From positions 1,798,001-1,862,000 of the forward strand of contig NZ_CP115960.1 in the NCBI RefSeq assembly GCF_027941955.1: a stretch of DNA of 64,000 bases, read 5' to 3'. The position numbers were made by a program, and so were the translations under genes. The notes under the pieces were generated by a model. It did no database searches. It had not been told where the DNA came from and was given only the letters and a program-made list of their open reading frames with translations. This stretch comes from Sphingomonas sp. 7/4-4 (GTDB lineage Bacteria; Pseudomonadota; Alphaproteobacteria; Sphingomonadales; Sphingomonadaceae). This document shows positions 54,592 through 63,733 of the stretch, one piece after another. Position 1 is the stretch's first letter, and each line of letters opens with the position of its first letter.

Positions 54592-55644
54592 ATGTCGAAG
54601 ATCACGATCGCGCTCGAAGCCGCCGTTGCCACCGTCATCGAAAACACGCCTGCCGACGGCAATCGCACCAACCGCCAGCGCGTCACTGTCGATCGTGCCT
54701 TCGCCCAGATCCTCAAGCTGATCGCCCCGCGCATCCGCCACTTCATCCGCCAGTACGGCCTGGTCGCCCATTGGGACGATGCCGAGCAGTGCTGCGCCAT
54801 CGCCGTGCACCGCGCCATCGAGGCCTATGATCCCGCCAAGGCGCAGTTCACCACCTTCGTGAACTGGCAGATCCGCGGCGAGCTCCAGAGCCTCCGCTTC
54901 CGCCTGATGACCGACCAGCGCCCCTCGGCGAAGAAGGTCGAGGCGACCACCGTGTCGCTCAATGCGCTCGCCGTCGGCGCCGATGGCGAGGAAATGTCGC
55001 CCGAGACGCTGATCGAGGACGAGGACGCCCTCGCCCGCACCGAAGCCGCCGCTGCGGATTATCTCGCCGACGGCGCGATCGAGACGCTGGTCGATGCCTA
55101 TGTCGATCATCTGCGCAAAGTCGGCATCGAGGCGCTTCGCCGCCGTCCCCGCCCGAAGCGCGAGGAAGCCGCGCTGCGCCGCGAAGGTCCGCGTTTCCGC
55201 ACCGCCACCCACGGCATCGATCCCGCCGAGCTCGAGAAGCTCGAAGCCAAGCTGGCCCGCGACCGCGAGATCGTCGAGCGCCGCGTGTTCCAGGCCTCGA
55301 CGCTCGACGATCTGTCGCTCGAGACCGGCGTCACCAAGGAGCGCGTCCGCCAGATCACCAAGCGCGCTGCAAAGACGATCGCCGAGATCGCCTCCGCCGA
55401 TCCGCGCTTCGCTGTGATGGCCGAATATGAGCGTCCTGCGCCGACCAAGCGCCGCCAGCCGGCCCCGGTCGCAGCCTCGCTGCTCCCCGATGCCGATCAG
55501 CCGCACAACCGCCTTGCCAGCGTCCGCGCCATCCAGCCGGCCGAGCTGGGCGTCGCCCTCCCCGCCCAGGTCGAGAGCGTCGAGCGTATCGAAGCGGCTG
55601 GCCTCGCCCTCCTCGCGATCCCGTCGAACGCAGTGCGGCACTAA
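54592..55644 (+). CDS. Divergent sigma-70-family factor, flagellar-cluster encoded
   Basis: A 350-residue protein. Region 2 is visible (LKLIAPRIRHFIRQYG... WDDAEQCCAIAVHRAIEAYDPAKAQFTTFVNWQIRGELQSLRFRLM), as is region 4 (KLARDREIVERRVF, then TLDDLSLETGVTKERVRQITKRAAKTI). Between them lies an acidic, unusual stretch (about 120-200) and the C-terminus extends another 80 residues past region 4. It does not fit FliA, RpoH (no QRKLFF box) or RpoD. ATG 54592 is better spaced from AGGGGG than 54586. A flagellar box precedes it, suggesting a self-linked regulon. Confidence 0.8.
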   Translation: MSKITIALEAAVATVIENTPADGNRTNRQRVTVDRAFAQILKLIAPRIRHFIRQYGLVAHWDDAEQCCAIAVHRAIEAYDPAKAQFTTFVNWQIRGELQSLRFRLMTDQRPSAKKVEATTVSLNALAVGADGEEMSPETLIEDEDALARTEAAAADYLADGAIETLVDAYVDHLRKVGIEALRRRPRPKREEAALRREGPRFRTATHGIDPAELEKLEAKLARDREIVERRVFQASTLDDLSLETGVTKERVRQITKRAAKTIAEIASADPRFAVMAEYERPAPTKRRQPAPVAASLLPDADQPHNRLASVRAIQPAELGVALPAQVESVERIEAAGLALLAIPSNAVRH

Positions 55645-55676
55645 TCGCGTCCGCCGACCCAGACATCCGTAATCTT

Positions 55677-55684
55677 CCTATAAT
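55677..55684 (+). promoter_or_regulatory. Flagellar box CCTATAAT before the unknown gene at 55710
   Basis: The box ends in an ATG that is in frame with the next gene, but the proper start is ATG 55710, 25 bases after the box, with GGAGGGG before it. It ties the unknown gene to the same signal as basal-body operons. Confidence 0.5.
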
Positions 55685-55709
55685 GCACGCAGAAACCTGG
55701 AGGGGTCCG

Positions 55710-56222
55710 ATGTACGGCGAAGTCGAAAGCAGCGAAGGCGTTGAAGGCTGGACGATGATGCCCCGCCCCAATCGCCGCCTGACCGCGCTTGCCCGTGAAG
55801 TGGCGCGGCGCGCACTGCCGCTGCTTCCCGAAGGCGCCGGTCTGTTCATGGGCCTCGAGATCGATGCCGCGGGCGCACTCCGCCTGATCTGGTGGCGATC
55901 CGCGGATTTCGGAATCGTCGCCCGGATCAATGCCACGCCCGATGCTTTTTGCCCCGAGAACACCGAGGAAGGTGCATTGCAGGAAGCCGCCGCCGAATTG
56001 CTCGAATATCTCGCCGGCCGCTGGCCCGCCCCGCCCTCGGGCTATGGCGTGATCACCGACGGCGTCGGCGTTGCCTTCGCCCCCGATCATCCCGCCCCTT
56101 CGGCCTCGGGCTGGCTGATCCGTCAGGCGACCGCGGAAGCGCCGCTGCTGGCGATCGTCGCGCTCGATCCGATGGGCCCCTGCGCGCTTCTGGCGCAGCG
56201 TCCGCAGCGTTCGCTCCACTAA
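55710..56222 (+). CDS. Unknown protein controlled by a flagellar-type box
   Basis: A 170-residue protein (MYGEVESSEGVEGWTMMPRPNRRLTALAREVARRALPLLPEGAG...). It has a middle with LIWWRSADFGIVARINATPD and an end of GWLIRQATAEAPLLAIVALDPMGP. No family recognised, no signal peptide, no membrane segment. Between a sigma factor and an HTH regulator, it may act in regulation, for example as an anti-sigma or adaptor, but the sequence itself shows no motif for that. Confidence 0.6.
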   Translation: MYGEVESSEGVEGWTMMPRPNRRLTALAREVARRALPLLPEGAGLFMGLEIDAAGALRLIWWRSADFGIVARINATPDAFCPENTEEGALQEAAAELLEYLAGRWPAPPSGYGVITDGVGVAFAPDHPAPSASGWLIRQATAEAPLLAIVALDPMGPCALLAQRPQRSLH

Positions 56223-56343
56223 AACGAAACATATGTACAAGTATAAGGACGCACATTCTATTCAGGATGGGGCGTTAACCTTGCATTATCCTAAATAAGC
56301 TTCAGAGTGCCGCCAGAAGTAAACATCCCTTGGAGGGGATCAC

Positions 56344-57462
56344 ATGGCGGCGGTCGAAGGAAACGGAAGGCGGACCGGGGGCGTCGATACGTCCCCCGGT
56401 GAAGTACCCGTCGATCTTTATCGCTGCTTCGTCTTCCCCAATCGCATGCGTGAGCAGCGCCGCGCCGCCGGCCATGCCAAATTGCTTCGTCTCGCTACTT
56501 CGATTCCCGAGATTCCCTATATCCGTCTGTCGAAGATCGAACGGGGCGAAGTCGTGCCGCGTGCCGACGAGCTCCGTCGCATTGCCGCGGCGCTTCAGAT
56601 CACGCCAGACGACCTGCTCCTCGATATCGACGCGCCGGATTTCGACATCGCCGTCTGGGCGCAGCCGTTCATCGACGGCGTGCCCGCCGATCTGGAAGAA
56701 GAACGCTTCGCCGTCCTGCTCGGCGCGGCGCTGCGCGCGCGGCGCACCGGGGACCCCACGCTCACCATCGCAGCGATCGAGCGCGATTACGGGCTGCCGC
56801 CGGTCAATCTGTCGCGCGTCGAAAATGCACAGAAGACCTTCGATCGGTGGAATCACGCCGTTCGCGACGCGCTGTTCCGTCTCTTCGACGTGGCCGGCGA
56901 GACCGAGCTTCGCGCGCGGATAGCCGCATCGCACGCGGCGGGGGCGCTCGATGGTCTGATCGGCGCGATCGCCAATCCCGCCGCACGCCATGAGCGGAGC
57001 CGCGCCCGTATCGCCGATGTCGCGGCTGCGCTGAAGGCGACGGGCGACATACCGACGCCGATCGCCGTACCGATCCCGCTGGTGCCCGGCACGGCATCGA
57101 TCCGTTTCGTCGCGGTGTTCGGCGCGCCGATGCCGCACGGCCTCATCGCCGATACCGCCACCTGCGAAAAGGCCGAGGCGCCGCACGCCGCCGGCCCGCG
57201 CGCCTTCGGCCTCAAGGTCTGCCGCGCGACGCTGGGCGGCGGACTTCCCGGTCAGGCGGTCGTGATCGTCGATCCCGATCGCTTTCCCTCGCCCGGCGGC
57301 CTCGCCGCGCTGCGCGAGGAGGGCGGCTGGCGATTATTGTCGGTCGGCTCCGATCGCGACGGGCGGATGATGGGCTATAGCAGCAATCCCGAGATGGAGA
57401 TCGCGCTCGACGACTGCGCCCCCGATCGGCTCGCGGCCCTGGTCGGCGCGATCTTTCCTTAG
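56344..57462 (+). CDS. HTH (XRE-type) regulator with a large C-terminal domain
   Basis: A 372-residue protein. Residues about 28-90 contain an XRE-like HTH (CFVFPNRMREQRRAAGHAKLLRLATSIPEIPYIRLSKIERGEVVPRADELRRIAAALQITPDDLLLDI), with a second weaker HTH-like segment at about 125-165 (ALRARRTGDPTLTIAAIERDYGLPPVNLSRVENAQKTFDRW). The last 120 residues are a beta-rich domain of unknown kind (SIRFVAVFGAPMPHG, GLPGQAVVIVDPDRFPSPGGLAALREEGGW). It has GGAGGGG before its ATG. The upstream 120 bases hold a GTTAACC and A+T-rich spans but no clear box. It may control this cluster. Confidence 0.72.
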   Translation: MAAVEGNGRRTGGVDTSPGEVPVDLYRCFVFPNRMREQRRAAGHAKLLRLATSIPEIPYIRLSKIERGEVVPRADELRRIAAALQITPDDLLLDIDAPDFDIAVWAQPFIDGVPADLEEERFAVLLGAALRARRTGDPTLTIAAIERDYGLPPVNLSRVENAQKTFDRWNHAVRDALFRLFDVAGETELRARIAASHAAGALDGLIGAIANPAARHERSRARIADVAAALKATGDIPTPIAVPIPLVPGTASIRFVAVFGAPMPHGLIADTATCEKAEAPHAAGPRAFGLKVCRATLGGGLPGQAVVIVDPDRFPSPGGLAALREEGGWRLLSVGSDRDGRMMGYSSNPEMEIALDDCAPDRLAALVGAIFP

Positions 57463-57495
57463 GTTTGTACTCAACTAACGTATTGAGATTGTATT

Positions 57496-57695
57496 CTAAC
57501 CCCTCCCCTTGATGGGAGAGGGAATGATTGGGCCGGTCATGCCCCCGGCATGACCTGAACAGCGCGGGGCGCTGTTCACCCAATCATCCCGCCGCCGAAG
57601 GCGGTGGGAGGGTGAGGGTGATCTCTCCTCCAGCGACATCGCGCGTGGAGAGGTCACCCCCACCCAACCCTCCCCCATCAAGGGGAGGGCTTTGC
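57496..57695. repeat. Composite inverted repeat element
   Basis: Outer arms ACCCCTCCCCTTGATGGGAG and TCCCCCATCAAGGGGAGGG pair, with inner arms GGTCATGCCCCCGGCATGACC (a perfect short dyad), CAGCGCGGGGCGCTG and CCTTCGGCGG-type arms. It lies between the HTH regulator and tmk. Confidence 0.7.
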
Positions 57696-57776
57696 AGGCC
57701 TGCTCCGCTAATTGAGTCCCCAACCTCGCCCCCTCCCACCCGTGACATCACGCCCGGCCATGCTAAGGCGTGGCGC

Positions 57777-58433
57777 ATGGACAAAGCTGCTTCGTTCTAC
57801 GCGGTCGAGGGGGTGGACGGCTGCGGCAAATCGGGGATGGTGACCGCGATCGTCGCGCATCTGAACCAGGCTGCCTCGCCCGCCATCGCGACGCGGGAAC
57901 CCGGCGGTACGCCGCAGGGCGAGAAGCTCCGGTCGCTCCTCCTCTCGGGCACCGATGACGCCTGGGACCAGCAATCCGAACTGCTGCTGATGACCGCCGC
58001 GCGCGTCGAGCATGTCCGCCGGGTCGTCCTGCCGACGCTCGAACGCGGCATCTCGGTGGTGTCGGACCGCTATGTCGGATCGACCATCGCCTATCAGGGC
58101 GCCGGCCGCGGCATGTCGGAAGACTATATCCGCATGCTCCACCGCGAAGCAGTCGGCGATGTCTGGCCCGATCTCGTCCTCGTCCTCGATCTGGACCCGG
58201 CGATCGGCCTTGCGCGAAGCAGGCAGCGCCTCAGCGCCGGCGCGATCGACGAGGGTCGTTTCGAGACGCTGGATCTCGATTTCCACCATCGCATCCGCCG
58301 CTCCTATCTCGATCAGGCGGCACGCGATCCGGATCGCCACCGCGTGATCGATGCACGCGGCACGCCCGAGGAGGTTCGCGAGCGCGTCATCGAGGTGATC
58401 GAAGCGTGGCGCGGGAATCGCGAAGGCCAATAA
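57777..58433 (+). CDS. tmk: Thymidylate kinase family protein
   Basis: A 218-residue P-loop kinase. P-loop GVDGCGKSG, the [18 protein letters not shown] motif, [16 protein letters not shown] and [17 protein letters not shown] are in the right order for dTMP kinase, which makes dTDP for DNA synthesis. The P-loop ends in SG where ST is usual. It lies alone between repeat elements, not beside holB, so it may be an extra paralogue; that cannot be settled from this window. Confidence 0.85.
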   Translation: MDKAASFYAVEGVDGCGKSGMVTAIVAHLNQAASPAIATREPGGTPQGEKLRSLLLSGTDDAWDQQSELLLMTAARVEHVRRVVLPTLERGISVVSDRYVGSTIAYQGAGRGMSEDYIRMLHREAVGDVWPDLVLVLDLDPAIGLARSRQRLSAGAIDEGRFETLDLDFHHRIRRSYLDQAARDPDRHRVIDARGTPEEVRERVIEVIEAWRGNREGQ

Positions 58434-58435
58434 CT

Positions 58436-58603
58436 CCCTCTCCCGTCGGGAGAGGGTTGCGCAGACTTGGGTCCGCTTCTTCAGCGGGCCCTAGTCGGAG
58501 CTGGGTGAGGGATCGCGCTATCGATGACAGGACACCCTCACCCAGCTACGCTAGGCAGCAAGCTGCCAAGCTTCGCTACCTCTCCCACCGGGAGAGGAGA
58601 GGA
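58436..58603. repeat. Repeat element F, left copy
   Basis: Begins CCCTCTCCCGTCGGGAGAGG and ends in CCTCTCCCACCGGGAGAGG; inside are CCTAGTCGGAGCTGGGTGAGGG and CCCTCACCCAGCTACGCTAGG. The inverse of this element, with the same modules in reverse order and orientation, is at 59306-59464, on the other side of the gene at 58610. Confidence 0.75.
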
Positions 58604-58609
58604 AGGCGC

Positions 58610-59236
58610 TCAACCCGCCACGAACGTCGTCGTGGTAATGCGATGCACCGCATCCACTGCTCCGCCGGGCAGCGTGGCTGCGCCTTCCTTCTGCGTGGCG
58701 GACAGCAGGTAGCGCCCCTTCTCGCGGACGGTGATTTCGACTGCGCCGCTCGCGTCGGCAGTCATCGTCTTCGACCATTTGTCAGGAGTGACCACCACCA
58801 CCTTGGCGCCCGCCACCGGCTTGCCGTCGCGGATCACCACGAAGCGATTGGCATCGGCCGCCGCGGGCACGATTTCGAACGGGAGCACCGCGCGCGGATC
58901 GCTGCGGCCGGCGCGGGCATAATAGACCACGCCTTCCTTCTTCCCCTCGGCGCCCCACGGCGCGAAGACATTGTCGTCCCATGCGCTGACGTCGCCGGCC
59001 GGTGCCTCGGCCTCGAGATAGCCGGCCTTGCGCACCAGCGCCGCATCGGGCTTCGTCAGCAGCCTGGGCGCCTTTAGGTTCTTGAACTCGGGGTCGCCGC
59101 CTTCGGGAAGCACCTCGCCGGGCTCGCCGAGATAGATGCGCACCGGGCCGTTGCCGTCGCGTTCGATCCACACCTCATGCGCCTCGGCGGCACCGCACGC
59201 GCCCAACAGCAGCGCGGCCAATATCAATCGCTTCAT
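58610..59236 (-). CDS. Exported DUF4198-type protein
   Basis: A 208-residue protein with a lipoprotein-like or signal sequence (MKRLILAALLLGACGAAEAHEVWIE) and the HEVW start common to DUF4198-type periplasmic proteins. Ig-like strands follow (RFVVIRDGKPVAGAKVVVVTPDKWSKTMTADASGAVEITVREKGRYLLSATQKEG). Some relatives occur near metal transport genes, but no transporter is present here. It is flanked by inverted copies of one repeat element, so the segment could be a small mobile or invertible unit. Confidence 0.75.
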   Translation of the reverse strand: MKRLILAALLLGACGAAEAHEVWIERDGNGPVRIYLGEPGEVLPEGGDPEFKNLKAPRLLTKPDAALVRKAGYLEAEAPAGDVSAWDDNVFAPWGAEGKKEGVVYYARAGRSDPRAVLPFEIVPAAADANRFVVIRDGKPVAGAKVVVVTPDKWSKTMTADASGAVEITVREKGRYLLSATQKEGAATLPGGAVDAVHRITTTTFVAG

Positions 59237-59305
59237 CGCTTCCTCCCGTGATGCGAGTTCGCCATAGGAATAATGCTCTTGCGAGTCGATAGCATTAAAA
59301 CGACT

Positions 59306-59464
59306 CTTCTTCTCTCCCGGTGGGAGAGGTAACGGAGCTTGGCAGCTTGCTGCCTAGCGTAGCTGGGTGAGGGTTTCCCGCTATCGTGAGGGTGATCCCT
59401 CACCCAGCTCCGACTAAGGCTCTTCGAGCCTAAGTCTTCACGACCCTCTCCCGACGGGAGAGGG
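59306..59464. repeat. Repeat element F, right inverted copy
   Basis: Modules match the left copy in reverse: CTCTCCCGGTGGGAGAGG, GCTTGGCAGCTTGCTGCCTA, GCGTAGCTGGGTGAGGG, CCCTCACCCAGCTCCGACTA, ending CCCTCTCCCGACGGGAGAGGG. The remaining bases 59237-59305 and 59465-59641 show no gene. Confidence 0.75.
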
Positions 59465-59641
59465 AAATGAACGCCGACACGCCCCAGCGCTTGGGCTCAC
59501 ACCACCGATCAAGCACACACGCCCGGCGACATCATGCGATTTATCTGATCTAATGCGGACACGGGCCCTGCCCGGCTTGACAGCGACGCCTCGGCCACTC
59601 AATGGTAGCGCTATCAAAACAGAAATCTTCTAAGGCGAGGG

Positions 59642-60773
59642 ATGTTGGAAGCCTCTACGGTTGAATTGCTGCCCGCCGATCATGCGCAGGCCATCCTGAT
59701 CGGACGCGTCCTGCTGCCGGCAGGCCCCACTCCCGTGCTGATCTCGCGACGGCGTCGTCCACGACGTCTCGGCCACCGCCGCGACCGTCGCCGACCTGCT
59801 CGAGCGCGAAGATCTCGCCATCGTCACCGGCCCGCGGATTTGCGACGTCGAGGCGCTCGGCACCGCCGACGGTCCTCGCCTGCTCGCCCCGGTCGACCTC
59901 CAGTGCATCAAGGCGTGCGGCGTCACCTTTGCGCTCTCGGCGATCGAGCGCGTGATCGAGGAACGCGCCCGCGGCGACGCCGACAAGGCCTCCGAAATCC
60001 GCGGCGATCTCGAGGCGAAGGTCGGCTCGGGCATCCGCTCGGTCGTCCCCGGCAGCGCCGAGGCCGCCAGCCTCAAGGCCGCGCTGATCGATGCCGGCAT
60101 GTGGTCGCAATATCTCGAAGTCGCGATCGGCCCCGATGCCGAAGTGTTCACCAAGGCCCCCGTTCTTTCGGTGGTCGGCTGGGGCGACGATATCGGCATC
60201 CGCTCGGACAGCGACTGGAACAATCCCGAGCCCGAAGTCGTGCTTATCGTCGACAGCAAGGGCACGCCCCGCGGCGCGACGCTCGGCAACGACGTCAATC
60301 TGCGCGATTTCGAGGGACGCAGCGCCCTCCTCCTCGGCAAGGCCAAGGACAACAACGCCTCGACGGCTTTGGGTCCCTTCATCCGCCTGTTCGACGCGAG
60401 CTTCACGATGGACGACGTCCGCTCGGCGGTGGTCGATCTCACGATCGACGGACCCGAGGGCTACAAGCTCATCGGCACCAACAAGATGAGCGAGATCAGC
60501 CGCGATCCCACCGATCTCGTCCGCCAGGCGCTGAGCGAGCACCAATATCCTGACGGCTTCGCCTTGTTTCTCGGCACGCTGTTCGCGCCCGTGCAGGATC
60601 GCGACCATCCCGGCCGCGGCTTCACGCACAAGGAAGGCGACGTGGTCCGCATCGCCACGCCCAAACTCGGCGCCTTGGTCAACCGCGTCACCACCTCCAA
60701 GGCCGCCGCGCCGTGGGAGTTCGGCATCCGCGATCTGATGCGCAATCTCGCCGCGCGTGGGCTTCTCGCGTGA
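59642..60773 (+). CDS. xylX: XylX-type 2-keto-3-deoxy-xylonate dehydratase, frame break
   Basis: About 376 residues, FAH family. It matches the Caulobacter XylX pattern: LLPADHAQAILIGRVLLPAGPTPVLI, then VDLQCIKACGVTFALSAIERVIEERARGD, PDAEVFTKAPVLSVVGWGDDIGIRSDSDWNNPEPEVVLIVDSKG, LGNDVNLRDFEGRSALLLGKAKDNNAS. It removes water from 2-keto-3-deoxypentonate in xylose oxidation to 2-oxoglutarate. One surplus base at about 59740-59746 separates PTPVLIS from DGVVHDVSATAATVADLL. First gene of xylX-xylB-xylC. Confidence 0.88.
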
Positions 60774-60854
60774 AAATCGTTTTCGTTAGCGAATCCGAGC
60801 CCTATCATCCGCATATTCACGCGCCCCGCGCGCTCACAGGAACCCGCACCCTCC

Positions 60855-61653
60855 ATGTCCGAAGCTGATCCCAAGCCCCTGCCGCTCGCGCGTGATCAGC
60901 GGGCGATTTATCCCAGCCTCAAGGGCAAGCGCGTGCTGATCACCGGCGGCGGCTCGGGCATCGGCGCGGGCATGGTCGAAGGATCTCGTCCGCCAGGGCG
61001 CGCAGGTCACTTTCTTCGACATCGCCGAGCCGGATTCGGTCGCCTTGGTCGAGAGCCTCGAGGGCGCCGACACGCCGCCGGTCTTCCAGCGTCTCGACCT
61101 CACCGACATCGCCGCGGTGCAATCCACAATCGCCGCTTTGATCGAAGAGCATGGCGCATTCGACATCCTCATCAACAACGCCGCCAACGACGATCGCCAC
61201 ACGATCGAACAGGTCACCCCCGAATATTGGGACAACCGCATCGCGGTGAATCTGCGGCATTTGTTCTTCGCCGCGCAATCGGTGATCCCGGGAATGAAGG
61301 CCAAGGGCGGCGGCGTAATCGTCAATCTCGGCTCGATCTCATGGCACCTCGCGCTCGAGCAGCTCACGCTCTACCAGACCTGCAAGGCCGGCATCGAAGG
61401 CCTCACCCGCAGCCTCGCGCGCGAGCTCGGGCCCGACAATATCCGCTCGGTCTGCATCGTCCCCGGCAACGTTAAGACAGTGCGCCAGATGCAATGGTAC
61501 ACGCCCGAGGGCGAGGCCGAGATCGTCAAGGCGCAGTGCCTCAAGGGCCGGCTCGTCCCCGACGATATCGCCGCGATGGCGTTGTTCCTTGCCTCGGACG
61601 ACGCACGGCTGGTAACGGGCCACGAATATTTCGTGGACGCAGGGTGGCGATAA
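60855..61653 (+). CDS. xylB: XylB-type xylose dehydrogenase (SDR), frame break
   Basis: About 265 residues. The SDR cofactor motif is ITGGGSGIGAG; the active site has Ser in NLGSISWHL and Tyr/Lys in LTLYQTCKAG; PGNVKTVRQMQWYTPEGEAEIVKAQCLKGRLVP and GHEYFVDAGWR fit Caulobacter XylB. It oxidises D-xylose to xylonolactone with NAD+. A surplus G at about 60981 (GAAGGATC) breaks the frame; removing it joins GAGMVE to DLVRQGAQVTFFDIAEPDS. Operon partner of xylX and xylC. Confidence 0.88.
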
Positions 61654-61654
61654 G

Positions 61655-62545
61655 ATGAGCAAGGTGGCGATTTCCGGGCCGGTCAGCATCTGGCAGCTCG
61701 GGGCGCCGCTCGGCGAGGGCCCGGTCTGGGTCGATCGCGATTCCGCGCTCTGGTTCGTCGACATCAAGAGCCACAATATCCACCGCTACGATCCGGTCAG
61801 CGGCGCCACCCGGAGCTGGAGCGCGCCCGGCCAGGTAGGCTTCATCCTGCCGATCGAAAGCGGCGGCTTCGTCGCCGGCCTCCAGTCCGGCCTCAGCAGG
61901 TTCGACGAGCGCGAAGGCAGCTTCACCCATATCTGCGCGCCCGAGCCCGATCTGCCGACCAACCGCCTCAACGACGCCACCGTCGATCCGCTGGGCCGCT
62001 TGTGGTTCGGCAGCATGGACGATGGCGAGAACAATATCTCCGGCGCGATCTACCGCCTCGGCGGCGACGGCGCCTGCGTGCAGGTCAGCCCGCACGTCTC
62101 GATCACCAACGGCCCTGCGCTCTCGCCCGACGGCAAGACGCTCTACCATGTCGATACTTTGGTCGGCGTGATCTTCGCCTGCGACGTGGACGATGCCGGC
62201 ATGCTGGTGAACCGCCGCGAGTTCGTCCGCATCCCGAACGAAGAGGGCTTTCCCGACGGCCCCACCGTCGACAGCGAAGGCTGTATCTGGGTCGGCCTCT
62301 ATAAGGGCTGGGGCGTGCGCCGTTATTCACCGCAGGGCGAATTGCTCGAGACGATCGAATTCCCGGTCAGCGCGATCACCAAGATCGCGTTCGGCGGCCC
62401 CGACCTCAAGACCGTGTACGCCACCACCGCCAACAAGCATATCGCCCCGGGCGATCTGGCGAAGGAACCGCATGCCGGCGACCTGTTCCGCTTCGAAGTC
62501 AGCGTCCCCGGCCAGCGCGGCTTCCTGATCCGCGAAGGCGTCTGA
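61655..62545 (+). CDS. xylC: XylC-type xylonolactonase, SMP-30 family
   Basis: A 296-residue six-bladed propeller lactonase. Metal-site residues of the family are present: Glu in GAPLGEGPVWVDRDSALWFVDI, Asn in PDLPTNRLNDATVDPLGRLWFGSMDD, Asp in NGPALSPDGKTLYHVDT and DGPTVDSEGCIWVGLYKGWGVRRYSP. It hydrolyses xylonolactone. It starts one base after xylB. The upstream xylonate dehydratase gene (xylD) is not visible. Confidence 0.87.
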   Translation: MSKVAISGPVSIWQLGAPLGEGPVWVDRDSALWFVDIKSHNIHRYDPVSGATRSWSAPGQVGFILPIESGGFVAGLQSGLSRFDEREGSFTHICAPEPDLPTNRLNDATVDPLGRLWFGSMDDGENNISGAIYRLGGDGACVQVSPHVSITNGPALSPDGKTLYHVDTLVGVIFACDVDDAGMLVNRREFVRIPNEEGFPDGPTVDSEGCIWVGLYKGWGVRRYSPQGELLETIEFPVSAITKIAFGGPDLKTVYATTANKHIAPGDLAKEPHAGDLFRFEVSVPGQRGFLIREGV

Positions 62546-62552
62546 TCGCGCT

Positions 62553-63029
62553 CTACAGCTCGATCGCCATGAAGATCGTCCCGGCCGGCGTGGGCGCATA
62601 ATAAGGCGCGATCCGCTCGAACCCCATCTCGCCGTACATCGCGATCGCGCGCGCCATCGAAGCCAGCGTGTCGAGCCGCAGCTCACGATATCCCAGCCGC
62701 CGCGCTTCCGCGACCACCGCATCGGCCAGCGTCCGCCCCAGCCCGAGCCCGCGCGCCGCCGGAAGCAGATAGAGCCGCTTCATCTCGCACACGCTTTCGG
62801 ACAAGGGCCTGAGCCCCACGCATCCCAGCGCCGCCCCGTCCGCATCGCGGGCGAGCAGCAACGCGCCGCGCGGCCCCGCATATTTGCCCGGCAACTCGGC
62901 AAGCTCGTCGCCGAAACCCTGATAGCCGAGATCGACCGGAAGCGACGCCGCATAGCCGCGAAACAGCGTGGCGATTTCGTGCAAGTCTTCGTCACTCGCC
63001 GCGCGGTCGATTCGAATGTCCAGGGTCAT
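62553..63029 (-). CDS. GNAT-family acetyltransferase
   Basis: A 158-residue acetyltransferase. The acetyl-CoA site is LYLLPAARGLGLGRTLADAVVAEARRLGY, with LRLDTLASMARAIAMYGEMGFERI after it. Substrate unknown. Convergent with xylC, eight bases apart. Confidence 0.87.
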   Translation of the reverse strand: MTLDIRIDRAASDEDLHEIATLFRGYAASLPVDLGYQGFGDELAELPGKYAGPRGALLLARDADGAALGCVGLRPLSESVCEMKRLYLLPAARGLGLGRTLADAVVAEARRLGYRELRLDTLASMARAIAMYGEMGFERIAPYYAPTPAGTIFMAIEL

Positions 63030-63108
63030 TTCGAAGATTTGCGGGAGGCGCCGAGGTTTTGCAATGCGGCCCGCCGCATCGTGCGAATGTTTAGCAATAG
63101 CGACGAAG

Positions 63109-63618
63109 TCACTCCGCGGCCTTCACCGGATCCATCGTCGCCTCCAGCTTCTTGAGCAATGTGGCGAGCACCCATTGCTCCTTGTCGCCAAGGCCGGAAA
63201 CGAGCCGGGCCTGGAGCGCCATCTCCTCGCGAAAACCCTGCTCTACCAGCGCCTTGCCTCTAGGCGTGAGCTCGACGAACACGCTTCTCTTGTCGTCGGT
63301 CGCGGCAGGCCGCCGGATGAGCCGCGCCGCCTCCAGCCGGTTGAGCCGCGCGGTCAGCCCGCCCGACGAGATGGCGAGCGCGCGATAAAGCTCGGTGGGC
63401 CGGAGCCGATGCGGCGACGGCGCGGAGCGCAATGCGGTCAGCACATCGAAGCCGCCGCCGTCGATCCCGTGCTTCGCCAGCACCGGCTCGACCGCGATCC
63501 GCGCGCGCAACGCAATCCGCCGGGCGCGCCCCAACACCGACAGGCCGCGCGTATCGACGTCGGGCATCGCGGCCGACCAGAGCGTGATCAGATGGTCGAT
63601 CGTATCGGTTTCAGGCAT
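63109..63618 (-). CDS. MarR-family transcription regulator
   Basis: A 169-residue winged-helix repressor from ATG 63618 (MPETDTIDHLITLWSAAMPD). The HTH is RLRPTELYRALAISSGGLTARLNRLEAARLIRRPAATDDKRSVFVELTPRGKALVEQG. It likely regulates itself through the repeated TATCTCGAAG-type sites upstream. Confidence 0.85.
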   Translation of the reverse strand: MPETDTIDHLITLWSAAMPDVDTRGLSVLGRARRIALRARIAVEPVLAKHGIDGGGFDVLTALRSAPSPHRLRPTELYRALAISSGGLTARLNRLEAARLIRRPAATDDKRSVFVELTPRGKALVEQGFREEMALQARLVSGLGDKEQWVLATLLKKLEATMDPVKAAE

Positions 63619-63655
63619 GATATCTCGCCAGCAAGACAAATATCCCGGCGGCAAG

Positions 63656-63733
63656 CGCCTCGACGCCGAGATACATATCTCGAAGATAAGATACTTATCT
63701 CGAAGTCAAGCTATTTATCTTGGAGACAAGATA
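63656..63733. promoter_or_regulatory. MarR operator array
   Basis: Overlapping dyads based on TATCTCGAAG: CATATCTCGAAGATAAGATA, CTTATCTCGAAGTCAAG and TTATCTTGGAGACAAGATA, plus a weaker TATCTCGCCAGCAAGACA at about 63621. The array covers the space just before the marR start, fitting autorepression. Confidence 0.7.

Noticed and set aside
55683..55685. ATG overlapping the box as start of the gene at 55710
   Set aside because: Same reason; ATG 55710 has GGAGGGG at proper distance.
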